Below, piece after piece: positions 1-6,793 of a stretch of DNA of 32,994 nt. Made by a program: the position numbers and the translations under genes. The stretch is from IMG/VR virus record IMGVR_UViG_3300047300_000714, positions 1 through 32,994 of that record. One strand, 5' to 3'. The notes beneath the pieces are model-generated. The model saw only the letters and a list, made by a program, of their open reading frames with translations. It was not told the origin of the DNA and made no database searches. This DNA comes from a virus. Position 1 is the stretch's first letter; every line of letters starts with the position of its first letter.

Positions 1-3
1 GTT

Positions 4-264
4 ATGACAAATTTAGAAAAAAAACAATTAGAAATGTATTTAGACTATTTTGATACAGATAAAGTTGATAGAATGTTAGAGAATAGTTCGTTAGGATTCA
101 ATGTTGTTTCGTTAATATACAAACAACTAATGAAAGATATTACAAAATACCACGGTAATGGTAAAAAAACATTACAAATAAAAAGTACAGTTCATAGTAT
201 TACTGTAAATGCAATGATGGTATTAGCTCAAATAGAAAATGATATTAAACAATTAAACAAATAA
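4..264 (+). CDS. Small early protein of unknown function (86 aa)
   Basis: First of four short plus-strand genes. I do not recognise the family. The product is charged and probably mostly helical, with no membrane segment or Cys motif. It begins MTN, and its first ten coding bases (ATGACAAATT) are identical to those of the genes at 339 and 777. The three therefore look like members of one set of early cassettes with a common leader and start. Its own promoter is not in the window; the partial promoter at 32981-32994 would suit it if the genome is circular or terminally redundant. Position in the early block suggests host takeover or regulation, which is inference only. Confidence 0.8.
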   Translation: MTNLEKKQLEMYLDYFDTDKVDRMLENSSLGFNVVSLIYKQLMKDITKYHGNGKKTLQIKSTVHSITVNAMMVLAQIENDIKQLNK

Positions 265-275
265 TCAGTAAAATA

Positions 276-307
276 TTTGGAATTATCAGAATAATTTCGT
301 ATATTTG
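276..307 (+). promoter_or_regulatory. Bacteroidota-type early promoter for the gene at 339
   Basis: TTTGG at 276-280 and TATATTTG at 300-307 are separated by 19 bases. This matches the known Bacteroidota primary sigma consensus (-33 TTTG, -7 TAnnTTTG). TTCG stands directly before the -7 box, as in the promoters at 715-746 and 32673-32704. Transcription should start near 313-316, leaving a leader of about 25 bases before the ATG at 339. Confidence 0.85.
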
Positions 308-330
308 ACTATCATTAAAATTTAAAACAA
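296..330 (+). repeat. 35-bp early promoter/leader repeat, copy 1
   Basis: These 35 bases, from TTCG through the -7 box and the A-rich leader, recur exactly at 735-769. The downstream starts (ATGACAAATTC) also match. A further copy is predicted just outside the window, between its last and first bases. Such repeats could allow early gene cassettes to recombine. Confidence 0.9.
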
Positions 331-338
331 ATAGAGTT

Positions 339-605
339 ATGACAAATTCAATTACAATCCCGGCAGAGTTAGAAGAAATGATTCACACATGTAGAATCGG
401 AATCAATGGGTTACAATCCCTTAAATCAGATTACAATACTAAACGTAATTTAGAGATGTTATCTGAAGAGTTAGAGAAACTATTATCAATCCACCGATTT
501 ATTGTAGACTTACAAAAAGAAAAAACTAAAGGTCCAAGTTCATCTGAATCTCTACAATGGAGAGAACAGGCCTTAAATGCGTTAAAAAATTACCAAAATA
601 ACTAA
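339..605 (+). CDS. Small early protein of unknown function (88 aa)
   Basis: Family not recognised. The predicted protein is largely helical with heptad-like leucines in the middle (about residues 36-62) and a polar C-terminus. It has its own early promoter and is followed by a terminator-like structure at 661-694, so it is probably transcribed alone. It shares the MTN start and leader with the genes at 4 and 777 but no clear similarity beyond that. An early anti-host or regulatory role is plausible from position only. Confidence 0.82.
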   Translation: MTNSITIPAELEEMIHTCRIGINGLQSLKSDYNTKRNLEMLSEELEKLLSIHRFIVDLQKEKTKGPSSSESLQWREQALNALKNYQNN

Positions 606-612
606 AAATCAT

Positions 613-635
613 AACTCGTTGATAATCAAACAGTT
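613..635. promoter_or_regulatory. Palindromic operator-like site, copy 1
   Basis: The left half AACTCGTTGAT (613-623) and the right half ATCAAACAGTT (625-635) form a dyad around base 624. The right half read on the minus strand is AACTGTTTGAT. The same arrangement occurs at 32917-32939. A related half-site, TCAATGAGTT, lies at 674-683. Both dyads lie upstream of early promoters, so they may bind a repressor. The 58-aa ribbon-helix-helix protein at 31237-31413 is a candidate partner (inference). Confidence 0.55.
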
Positions 636-660
636 AGGAATTACCCATTTTTATATGTGT

Positions 661-694
661 ATAACGTTGAAAGTCAATGAGTTATGTTTTTTTT
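661..694 (+). terminator. Intrinsic terminator after the gene at 339
   Basis: The arm ATAACGTTGA (661-670) can pair with TCAATGAGTTAT (674-685), with a two-base bulge, and is followed by eight T at 687-694. The same right arm can instead pair over 13 bp with 610-622, using a 51-base loop. Either fold puts a stem directly before the T run. It separates the gene at 339 from the next promoter. Confidence 0.6.
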
Positions 695-714
695 CAAAAA
701 TAATTCACTTTTTA

Positions 715-746
715 TTTGGAAATACCAATTATTATTCGTATATTTG
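715..746 (+). promoter_or_regulatory. Bacteroidota-type early promoter for the genes at 777 and 1059
   Basis: TTTGG at 715-719 and TATATTTG at 739-746, 19 bases apart, with TTCG before the -7 box. Bases 735-769 repeat 296-330 exactly. The start of transcription should lie near 752-755, about 22-25 bases before the ATG at 777. Confidence 0.85.
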
Positions 747-769
747 ACTATCATTAAAATTTAAAACAA
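735..769 (+). repeat. 35-bp early promoter/leader repeat, copy 2
   Basis: Exact copy of 296-330, covering the -7 box and the leader. The bases outside it diverge quickly, so the conserved part is limited to the promoter core and leader. Confidence 0.9.
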
Positions 770-776
770 TAAAATT

Positions 777-1040
777 ATGACAAATTCAATGGCACTTACA
801 ATGGAAGAAAAAGGTTTAATAACTTATCTTCAAAATCAAATCAATCAAACCGATGCTTTATGTTTAGCAAAAACACAATCAATTCGTGATATCGAAAACC
901 AAATCGATGAAGCTACTTCTGAAAATAGTATCAGACAATTAAAACAACTTTTGTATGAGAGACAATCAGAATCATATACACTTCGATTCCGTTTAGATTT
1001 CTTACAAAATCAATTAATCGAATTTAGAAGTTCACTTTAA
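777..1040 (+). CDS. Small coiled-coil early protein (87 aa)
   Basis: Family not recognised. Almost the whole chain looks helical with coiled-coil character (about residues 10-85), rich in Gln, Glu, Leu and Arg. This suggests a dimer or a protein-protein adaptor rather than an enzyme. It starts with MTNSM, like the gene at 339. The gene at 1059 follows after 18 bases, so the two probably share one transcript from the promoter at 715-746. Confidence 0.82.
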   Translation: MTNSMALTMEEKGLITYLQNQINQTDALCLAKTQSIRDIENQIDEATSENSIRQLKQLLYERQSESYTLRFRLDFLQNQLIEFRSSL

Positions 1041-1058
1041 TCTTAAACTTTAAACAAA

Positions 1059-1331
1059 ATGGCACAACAAAATGAACCCCGTATTCTTCAATTCACAAAA
1101 GAATCAATTGAAGAAAGTATTAAGTATGAAATCCGTAGTTCTTTCCGTAGAACAAATTATTCATTCTTTCATTGTGATGGTGAAGATTTTATGATGTACA
1201 AAGGTAGCCGTAAGAACTCCAATGGTGATATCTTACCTACATTCAAAATATATCGTATCATCTATAATATCGATGAGCCGGATTATGATAGTTTATATCA
1301 ACATCCATTCTCATTCGAATTAGTTAAGTAA
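1059..1331 (+). CDS. Small early protein of unknown function (90 aa)
   Basis: Last gene of the plus-strand early block. Family not recognised. The sequence has many aromatic residues (Phe and Tyr, for example NYSFFHCDGEDFMMY) and alternating polar and hydrophobic stretches that suggest a small alpha/beta fold. The leader TAAACTTTAAACA (1044-1056) directly precedes the ATG and recurs after the gene at 1345-1357. Two hairpins at 1376-1406 and 1419-1445 end the transcript. Confidence 0.8.
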   Translation: MAQQNEPRILQFTKESIEESIKYEIRSSFRRTNYSFFHCDGEDFMMYKGSRKNSNGDILPTFKIYRIIYNIDEPDYDSLYQHPFSFELVK

Positions 1332-1375
1332 ATAAAATTTAGTATAAACTTTAAACATAAAAAAATATAATGAAA

Positions 1376-1406
1376 CGATAGGGTATTAGTCATATCCTAT
1401 TGTTTT
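1376..1406 (+). terminator. Terminator of the plus-strand early block
   Basis: An 11-bp stem pairs 1376-1386 with 1392-1402, including three G-U pairs, around a five-base loop (TAGTC). It is followed by TTTT at 1403-1406. It lies 45 bases after the stop of the gene at 1059. Confidence 0.65.
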
Positions 1407-1418
1407 AATGATAAAAGA

Positions 1419-1445
1419 AAGGGTAGCTGTTTTATGGCTACCCTT
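1419..1445. terminator. Bidirectional terminator between converging operons
   Basis: A perfect 9-bp stem, AAGGGTAGC (1419-1427) with GCTACCCTT (1437-1445), has a nine-base loop. T-rich stretches follow on both strands (CTTTGTTT on plus, TCTTTTAT on minus). It lies between the plus-strand early genes and the end of the minus-strand late genes, where transcription from both sides meets. Confidence 0.75.
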
Positions 1446-1477
1446 CTTTGTTTGGTTACTCTCCTATGATTTACGAT

Positions 1478-1600
1478 TTACCCCTGTCCTCTATATCTTT
1501 TTGGCTTTTGTTCTTTTGGGCCATATGATTTCTTATACTTACCACTCTTTCTTTTACCGAATGATATTTTGTTATTGCTAGATGCTTTTGCCTTTGCCAT
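1478..1600 (-). CDS. 40-aa lysine-rich basic protein
   Basis: A short open frame runs from ATG at 1600 to TAA at 1478 and encodes a very basic protein that begins MAKAKASSNN and ends KRYRGQG. Lys, Arg, Ser, Gly and Tyr dominate. From memory, small basic proteins with an SFGKRKSGKYKKSYGPKE-like core recur in Bacteroidota phages; their function is unknown to me, though the charge suggests nucleic acid binding. It overlaps the upstream gene (ending 1578) by 23 bases, which implies coupled translation. It is the last gene of the late operon before the terminator. Confidence 0.65.
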   Translation of the reverse strand: MAKAKASSNNKISFGKRKSGKYKKSYGPKEQKPKRYRGQG

Positions 1601-1856
1601 CGATTAAGTATTTTATTTCAGTTTGTAATTTTGCTACTTCAGCAGTTAGTGTTAAGATTTGAGCACGAAGTTCATCTTTCTCTTGTGAACTTTTTTCTAA
1701 TAGAGCTTCTAATTTAGAAATCCTACTTCTACAATCGTTGAACACAAATCTATCATCCTCTTCTTTTTTTGCTGCTCTTTTTTCGTAATAACGAAACGCA
1801 GATGCACCCGTTAGAGTTCCTGCTAATGTCACTAATACTGTCCAAATGTTATCCAT
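1578..1856 (-). CDS. Small membrane-anchored coiled-coil protein; candidate holin or spanin
   Basis: Starting at MDNIWTVL (base 1856), the product has 92 residues. One hydrophobic segment (about residues 4-21) is followed by a basic stretch (RYYEKRAAKK) and a coiled coil (about 38-85). A longer frame reaches 1883 but would overlap the upstream stop at 1862, so the inner start is preferred. Membrane anchor plus coiled coil fits an inner-membrane spanin or a holin-like protein, and its place at the end of the late operon is suitable. No endolysin lies next to it, so the lysis role is inference. Confidence 0.75.
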   Translation of the reverse strand: MDNIWTVLVTLAGTLTGASAFRYYEKRAAKKEEDDRFVFNDCRSRISKLEALLEKSSQEKDELRAQILTLTAEVAKLQTEIKYLIDGKGKSI

Positions 1857-1861
1857 ACTTA

Positions 1862-2392
1862 TTAATCTTTTATTGGTACACAATTTGGAGTACCATCATC
1901 TTTCATACCTATCATTTCATATCCATCCCAACAAGGGTCTTCATCCTTTAACTTATCATCACCAATGTATATTCCCTTTTGTTTTAACTGAATCATTCTT
2001 TCCATAAACTCAATTTTCTTTCTATCAAAATCAGAAATAGGTTTTGATTTCATAATTGAAAGTTTTTGTTTTCTTAATTCAGAAACAGTCACTTTGTTTT
2101 GATAATGGTCTGCACAATATGAAGCTGCTATTCTTTGGTCATACTTTTCAGGGTATAATGTAGGAATACATCTTTCTAAATATGAATCTTCAGTTTCAGA
2201 TGGTTCAACATCTGGAAGATTTTTCAACTCCGGTTCGGTTTCGTGTTCTGCCATTTCAGTTGGTTTATCCCACTCTCCTTTACATATTGCGTAAGGTTGT
2301 CCCTCTTCGGTATATTCTGAACTAATTTCAGAAATACATCTTCCAATGTATTCCTCTTCAGTTTCTTTTGGTGTTGGTGATGGTATCGGCAT
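1862..2392 (-). CDS. Acidic protein with two C-x17-C repeats and a Cys-Trp C-terminal motif
   Basis: Starting at MPIPSPTPKE (base 2392), the product has 176 residues; the start is two bases from the upstream stop codon. Two tandem repeats of about 40 residues each begin with an ETE acidic stretch followed by a Cys, 17 residues and a second Cys. A helical, charged middle follows, and the end carries the motif CWDGYEMIG with a later NCVP. From memory, that motif is frequent at the C-terminus of head-associated phage proteins. The chain has no known catalytic motif. A virion or head-maturation accessory role is inferred from the prohead protease upstream. Confidence 0.75.
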   Translation of the reverse strand: MPIPSPTPKETEEEYIGRCISEISSEYTEEGQPYAICKGEWDKPTEMAEHETEPELKNLPDVEPSETEDSYLERCIPTLYPEKYDQRIAASYCADHYQNKVTVSELRKQKLSIMKSKPISDFDRKKIEFMERMIQLKQKGIYIGDDKLKDEDPCWDGYEMIGMKDDGTPNCVPIKD

Positions 2393-2393
2393 C

Positions 2394-2747
2394 TTATTTA
2401 ATTTTATAATTTCTACCTCTATATGAAACACTTTCAATATTTTGGTAACTCAATGTTCTCCAATTATTTGTACCCGGTGTTACTAATAAATTGAATTGGT
2501 CTTGCAATGCTTTAGTATCACTACCACCTGCATCTCCTCCAACATACTTTGATGAATCCCACCAAATTAAGTGAGTTGTCATATGTGGTGGTTTTCCACT
2601 TCCATCAGCACTACCTTCTGTCATCCATCTGATATTCATTTTGTGAGTTCTACTACTTTGTCTTAAAAGTGTTAAGAACTGCTCAACTGAAATATAAGTT
2701 GGTTTAGCAAACTCTTGTAGTTTCTTATGTACTATACTAGTTTCCAT
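2394..2747 (-). CDS. Late protein of unknown function (117 aa)
   Basis: Family not recognised. The N-terminus contains IVHKKLQEF, closely matching SVHKKIQQF in the next upstream gene, so the two may share a short helix or targeting segment. The rest is Gly-, Ser- and Trp-containing and looks beta-rich. It overlaps the upstream gene (2737-3081) by 11 bases and is followed within one base by the gene at 2392, so it is part of the tightly packed late operon that starts at the motif at 4734-4743. Confidence 0.75.
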   Translation of the reverse strand: METSIVHKKLQEFAKPTYISVEQFLTLLRQSSRTHKMNIRWMTEGSADGSGKPPHMTTHLIWWDSSKYVGGDAGGSDTKALQDQFNLLVTPGTNNWRTLSYQNIESVSYRGRNYKIK

Positions 2748-3081
2748 CTATCTCTTTCAATTTATTTATTGCCCATTCAACTCCGCTAGTTCCTCCCCAA
2801 GCATCCCACATTAATCCACCACATCCTTCTGAATAGGGTACATCTTTGTTTTGTTGATGTCTTTTGAACGATGCCATTCTTGCTATCGTATCTCTACTAA
2901 TCTTCTCTCTATTGGCAAGCTGGTTGGCTCTATTTTTACCTGTTGCTTCTCCACAACTTCCCCAACCATTCTTATCAGCCCATTCCAATGCTCTTTTAGC
3001 ATTGTTAGTTGCTGATTGAGGATAATCGTTATAAGTTTCCTCAAATTGTTGAATCTTCTTATGTACTGAATTATGATACAT
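2737..3081 (-). CDS. Phage protein with a conserved DTIARM-SF-RH / WGGTSG domain (114 aa)
   Basis: Residues from about 20 to 105 form a compact domain with the series NNAKRALEW, CGEATG, ANQLANREKISRDTIARMAS and MWDAWGGTSG. From memory, this domain occurs widely in phages, alone or fused to head proteins and often near the prohead protease; I know no proven biochemical role. Here it lies four genes downstream of the protease in the same operon, supporting a link to head proteins. Its N-terminal SVHKKIQQF resembles the downstream neighbour. Confidence 0.78.
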   Translation of the reverse strand: MYHNSVHKKIQQFEETYNDYPQSATNNAKRALEWADKNGWGSCGEATGKNRANQLANREKISRDTIARMASFKRHQQNKDVPYSEGCGGLMWDAWGGTSGVEWAINKLKEIDGN

Positions 3082-3082
3082 A

Positions 3083-3493
3083 TTAATCAGTTATTGGTCC
3101 ACCAACTACCCATGCATCGCATGTTCTTTTTGATGCACATTTAAAATCAAATGCTTCACAATATCCTAAATCACCTGCTTCAACTGTACTCCACTCATCT
3201 TCACCTCCAATAGCAGATGCTATACAATCTAATATTTTTTGTGTTTGTACAAAGAATGCACAATTACCACATAGGGCTTTCTTAGCACTTTCTACATCTT
3301 CACCACCAAATACTTTTGCTTTAGCAATCCAATAATCTTCGTTTGGTTCATTTGGGTCTAATGGGCCATAATGAGCTTCATCGATAGCTTTTTGTCTATT
3401 TGCTAAATTAATTTCTATATTTTGTGTTGCTTCAGGACATGCAGCCAATCTCATCTCCTTTAACTTACCAATGATTTTTTGATTTGCTAACAT
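3083..3493 (-). CDS. Cys-rich, probably metal-binding late protein (136 aa)
   Basis: The C-terminal half carries a regular Cys pattern: Cys75 and Cys78 (CGNC), Cys90, Cys112 (GYC), Cys119 (FKC) and Cys125 (RTC), followed by AWVVGGP. This looks like a zinc or iron-sulfur site, or a disulfide-stabilised virion domain. The N-terminal half is helical and charged. I recall similar Cys-rich domains next to head genes in marine phages but cannot name the family with confidence. It sits one base from the gene at 3081 in the late operon. Confidence 0.75.
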   Translation of the reverse strand: MLANQKIIGKLKEMRLAACPEATQNIEINLANRQKAIDEAHYGPLDPNEPNEDYWIAKAKVFGGEDVESAKKALCGNCAFFVQTQKILDCIASAIGGEDEWSTVEAGDLGYCEAFDFKCASKRTCDAWVVGGPITD

Positions 3494-3494
3494 C

Positions 3495-3863
3495 TTATTT
3501 CTTTAAAGTAAGTAAGTAAATTGTTTGTGCTACTAATGCAGCAATCTCATCTATTTGATTTTGAATCCAACTCTCTGAATACAAACTACCTCTTTCAGTT
3601 TGTATATATGTATATACACCTTTGAAGTAAGATATAGTATCATCGGTTGAAGTCCAATCCACAAAATCATGTGCATCATATCCTTTAGGACGTCCATATA
3701 TTCCAGCTACTGATTCAACTAAACCATCTAATAAATCTTCAATAGATTCGTAAAACCCATTAAGAGTTTTGTGTTCAGAATATACTTCGGTTTGGTTATG
3801 CCAAAATATAGATTGTTGTTTAGCTGAATTTAATACTGAAATGAATTCTACAAATGTTGCCAT
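3495..3863 (-). CDS. Ferritin/Dps-like helical protein (122 aa)
   Basis: Starting at MATFVEF (base 3863), just past the upstream stop at 3865, the product has 122 residues. It is nearly all helical and contains the pattern SIFWHNQTEVYSEHKTLNGF, in which His, His and later acidic residues are spaced as in Dps/ferritin-like helix bundles. From memory it resembles the phage family DUF5856, which is probably ferritin-like. It could bind iron or protect DNA, or it could be a structural helix bundle that keeps only the fold. The ferroxidase ligands cannot be confirmed by eye. Confidence 0.75.
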   Translation of the reverse strand: MATFVEFISVLNSAKQQSIFWHNQTEVYSEHKTLNGFYESIEDLLDGLVESVAGIYGRPKGYDAHDFVDWTSTDDTISYFKGVYTYIQTERGSLYSESWIQNQIDEIAALVAQTIYLLTLKK

Positions 3864-3864
3864 A

Positions 3865-4728
3865 TTATTTCTTTTGTCCAATCAATGCCGGATGTGTGTA
3901 ATCTTTTTTCTTTTTCGGTCCCTCACCTGCGTAAGTTGAGCCTGGAATAGATGGTTGGGATTCTAAATCCTCTTTATCTACTCTTTGTTTCTTTTTAAAT
4001 CTATTATCTTTTTTAATCAGATATTTTAATTTATCTAAAATCTTTTGTGCATCACTATCGGATATAGTAGATAAATCGATTTCTCCCTTCAATATCTCTT
4101 CAGGATTCAATCCAAATTCTGAAATGGTATCTTTTATCATTTCAAAAATTATCTCCTCTCTATGCTCCTCTAAATGAATTTGTGATGCTTTCATAAGTTC
4201 GTGAGTAAACAAACCTTCTAAACTTATTCCACGATAATCACCTGATTTTACTTTAGCCCATACTGATGGATTTTCAACTTTGAAAACTCCCATCCAAGTC
4301 CCTGGTCTAACAGTCAAACCATATGCTTTTGATTTATCATATTTTGCAGATTCAGCAATCCAACTTTCTACCAATGAAACATCGTTTACTGAATGTTGGT
4401 GTTCTACTGTGATATTGTTTGCGTTATTATCTTTGATATACTTTTGAGCAATCTTTTGCACCGTCTCTTTACTGAACGTTACATAATAAGGAGTACCCGT
4501 ATTTTCATCTAATCTCAAAATTTTAAGACCAGGTATGAGAATAGGACCAACGATAAGATGTTTATCAGAATCAACTTCTGCGAACTTAACTTCTTCTTTT
4601 TTACCATCAGTATTGAAGTAAACAAAGTTTTGCTGGATTGCCGGGTCATGCACTAACGATAGAGCAAATACCTCATCCTCTTCATCCTTTAATACTAATT
4701 CGTATATTTCGTAATTTTGATTTTCCAT
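3865..4728 (-). CDS. Prohead maturation protease, XkdF-like (peptidase S78-2 type)
   Basis: This 287-residue protein matches the XkdF-like group of serine proteases that cleave scaffold and capsid proteins during head maturation. The central domain (about residues 55-175) shows VGPILIPGLKILR, then His110 in ITVEHQH and Ser169 in YRGISLEG, the expected His and Ser of the active site. The C-terminal part is helical, then basic (KKKK). It contains STYAGE at 264-269, also found at residues 14-19 of the capsid protein; this may be a cleavage or contact site. Unusually, the gene is about 12 kb downstream of the capsid gene, after the tape measure. Confidence 0.85.
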   Translation of the reverse strand: MENQNYEIYELVLKDEEDEVFALSLVHDPAIQQNFVYFNTDGKKEEVKFAEVDSDKHLIVGPILIPGLKILRLDENTGTPYYVTFSKETVQKIAQKYIKDNNANNITVEHQHSVNDVSLVESWIAESAKYDKSKAYGLTVRPGTWMGVFKVENPSVWAKVKSGDYRGISLEGLFTHELMKASQIHLEEHREEIIFEMIKDTISEFGLNPEEILKGEIDLSTISDSDAQKILDKLKYLIKKDNRFKKKQRVDKEDLESQPSIPGSTYAGEGPKKKKDYTHPALIGQKK

Positions 4729-4733
4729 ATTAC

Positions 4734-4743
4734 TTATCTAACA
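4734..4743 (-). promoter_or_regulatory. Late promoter-like motif for the protease operon
   Basis: The minus strand reads TGTTAGATAA, five bases before the ATG of the protease gene (4728). The identical 10-mer occurs at three other late gene starts and close variants at four more. The first transcribed base would fall at or just before the ATG, so the message would be almost leaderless. Confidence 0.65.
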
Positions 4744-4762
4744 TCGTTAAAATTATTTATTG

Positions 4763-6793
4763 TTACCCTAAACCAAACGTAGCACCTCTATTTGTTTTTC
4801 TATCCAATGCCTGTTGTGATGTGATATCGTTAGAAACTACATATGCTCTAATTGGCATTTGGTTTGCTTGTTGTATCGTTTGAGAGATTTGAGTTGCAGG
4901 ATTTGCTCCACCCGTTGTTTGGACTTGTGGTGCGGATATTGATGGTGCTCCACCATACGATGGTAGTGTTGCTCCACCTCCTCCACCTATACTTCCTGCA
5001 CTACTTCCACCCGGTACATTAACACTATTTAAATCTTGTACTGCCTTAACACCTGCTGCAACTGTTGCTGCGATTGCCAATGCTCCTGCAACGTTGTTGA
5101 TTGCAATCCATGGCATACCAGCCGTTAATGGAGATGCTGCAAGTGCTTTGATATTAGCCAATTGAGTATTAACAATGATACTACCAACTGCTGCTGCTTT
5201 CTCAATTGCGATTGCTGCTATTGCCAATGCTTTGTTCTTACCTGCTAATTGAGCAAGAGAGTTACCAATACCAGCGATTACTTGCAATCTCTCTAATTGA
5301 GTTTGTTTTTCATATATTGCGGCTTTTGTACGAATATCCTTTATGTTTTGTTCGTGCTCAATCTCAATAGCTTTTAACTTAGCTTTGTTATCCTTTGCAT
5401 TAGCTACTTTGATTGCATATGCCGCATTCTCAATTGCGATACTATTATCCATATAGGCTTGAGTACCTTCAATTAAAGTTTTTTGTTGAGCTTCTAAAAC
5501 CATCAAATCATCTTCGTATTGTTTTATTTTAGCATCATCATCTAACTTCTTAATATCGTTATTATATGCAGCTTTTAGATTTAATCTGATTTGTTGTTTC
5601 TCTGCCTCTGATTTCTTAATGAATTCCTTATCCTCTTCTAATGCCTGTAAATCCTGATTATATTTGTCTAATCTTTGTTGTTTAGATTTTGCCAACTCAT
5701 CAGCAATTGCTTGAGTTTTAATCTCACCAACCTTCTTAGCAAAATCTTCTGCTGCTTTCTTATTATCTTCGTTTATCTTCTTTTGTTGTTCACCGAATCC
5801 AGTCAATGCTTTGATGTATTCAGTTTCAGCTCCAATCTTTTCCGCCTGTAATTGTTTATATTCTGCTGAATCCTTTTTGTATAGAGCTTGTTTTTCGTTA
5901 ATCTCTGCTACCTTTAAATCTCTTGTCTTTTTAGCAAATGCTTTCTCTACATCTAATTTCTTTTGTTCAGTATCTGCAAGTGCTAGAGCTTCGGCTTTCA
6001 TCTTTTCTAATTGAGCCTCATCTAATTTGTTTTCAGCATCTAATCTCTTTAACTTCTCTTGTAGGGCTTTCTCTGCTGCTTCTTTTTGTTTCTCTAAATT
6101 CTCTTTTTGAGTTTTAGTTGTTTTCTTATATCCCTCCTCAAATCTTGCTTCTGCTTTTTCAAAGTTATCTGCAAATCCCGTTACTGATTGTTTTGCACTT
6201 TCCCATGCTCCACTAAAATCACCTTTGATTAATTTACCAACTGCTTCACCTATCTTACCCAATGATTGGAATACTGCGGTTACTGCTGAATATGCTACTT
6301 TAAATGCTTCAGTTACATATGGCATTACTTTAAGGGCAAGTTCAATAAACCCATCAATAAGGGGTTGTAATGCTCCTAATACACCACCTAATGTTTTCTC
6401 AAATGCAATAATGATAGGTTCGAATTTCTTCATTGAACCTTCAGTTTGTGAGAATGCAGCAACTAATCCACCCAATAAACCTACGATTATTCCGATACCC
6501 GTTGCTTTCAATGCTGCACCAAATGATTGAGTTGCTACTTTTGCTTTATTCAAACCAGCACCAACTGCACCCAATGGACCACCGGCTGCTTCTAATGAAT
6601 CAATCCAATCAGATGACGTATTTTTAGCTGATTTAATTTTATCTTCTAAATCATCAATTTGGTTAAATATCTTTTTAAACTCCTCACTACCGGCAGCAGT
6701 TGATTTTAACTGTTGCTTCAATGCTTTTAAATTAGCAATAGTAGGTTCGATATTACCTTCAACGTCTACTTTAACGGTTACCTTTTTGGCCAT
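4763..6793 (-). CDS. Tail tape-measure protein (676 aa)
   Basis: This is the long helical protein that sets tail length and is ejected ahead of the DNA. The N-terminal 60 residues are charged. A hydrophobic stretch (about 98-114, GIIVGLLGGL) is followed by more apolar helices to about 200. A long Lys/Glu/Ala/Gln coiled coil covers about 215-490. A second apolar region lies near 515-585, and a Gly/Ser/Pro-rich tail near 595-645. At about 0.15 nm per residue, the length suggests a tail near 100 nm. The start overlaps the small upstream gene (6771-6929). Confidence 0.9.
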   Translation of the reverse strand: MAKKVTVKVDVEGNIEPTIANLKALKQQLKSTAAGSEEFKKIFNQIDDLEDKIKSAKNTSSDWIDSLEAAGGPLGAVGAGLNKAKVATQSFGAALKATGIGIIVGLLGGLVAAFSQTEGSMKKFEPIIIAFEKTLGGVLGALQPLIDGFIELALKVMPYVTEAFKVAYSAVTAVFQSLGKIGEAVGKLIKGDFSGAWESAKQSVTGFADNFEKAEARFEEGYKKTTKTQKENLEKQKEAAEKALQEKLKRLDAENKLDEAQLEKMKAEALALADTEQKKLDVEKAFAKKTRDLKVAEINEKQALYKKDSAEYKQLQAEKIGAETEYIKALTGFGEQQKKINEDNKKAAEDFAKKVGEIKTQAIADELAKSKQQRLDKYNQDLQALEEDKEFIKKSEAEKQQIRLNLKAAYNNDIKKLDDDAKIKQYEDDLMVLEAQQKTLIEGTQAYMDNSIAIENAAYAIKVANAKDNKAKLKAIEIEHEQNIKDIRTKAAIYEKQTQLERLQVIAGIGNSLAQLAGKNKALAIAAIAIEKAAAVGSIIVNTQLANIKALAASPLTAGMPWIAINNVAGALAIAATVAAGVKAVQDLNSVNVPGGSSAGSIGGGGGATLPSYGGAPSISAPQVQTTGGANPATQISQTIQQANQMPIRAYVVSNDITSQQALDRKTNRGATFGLG

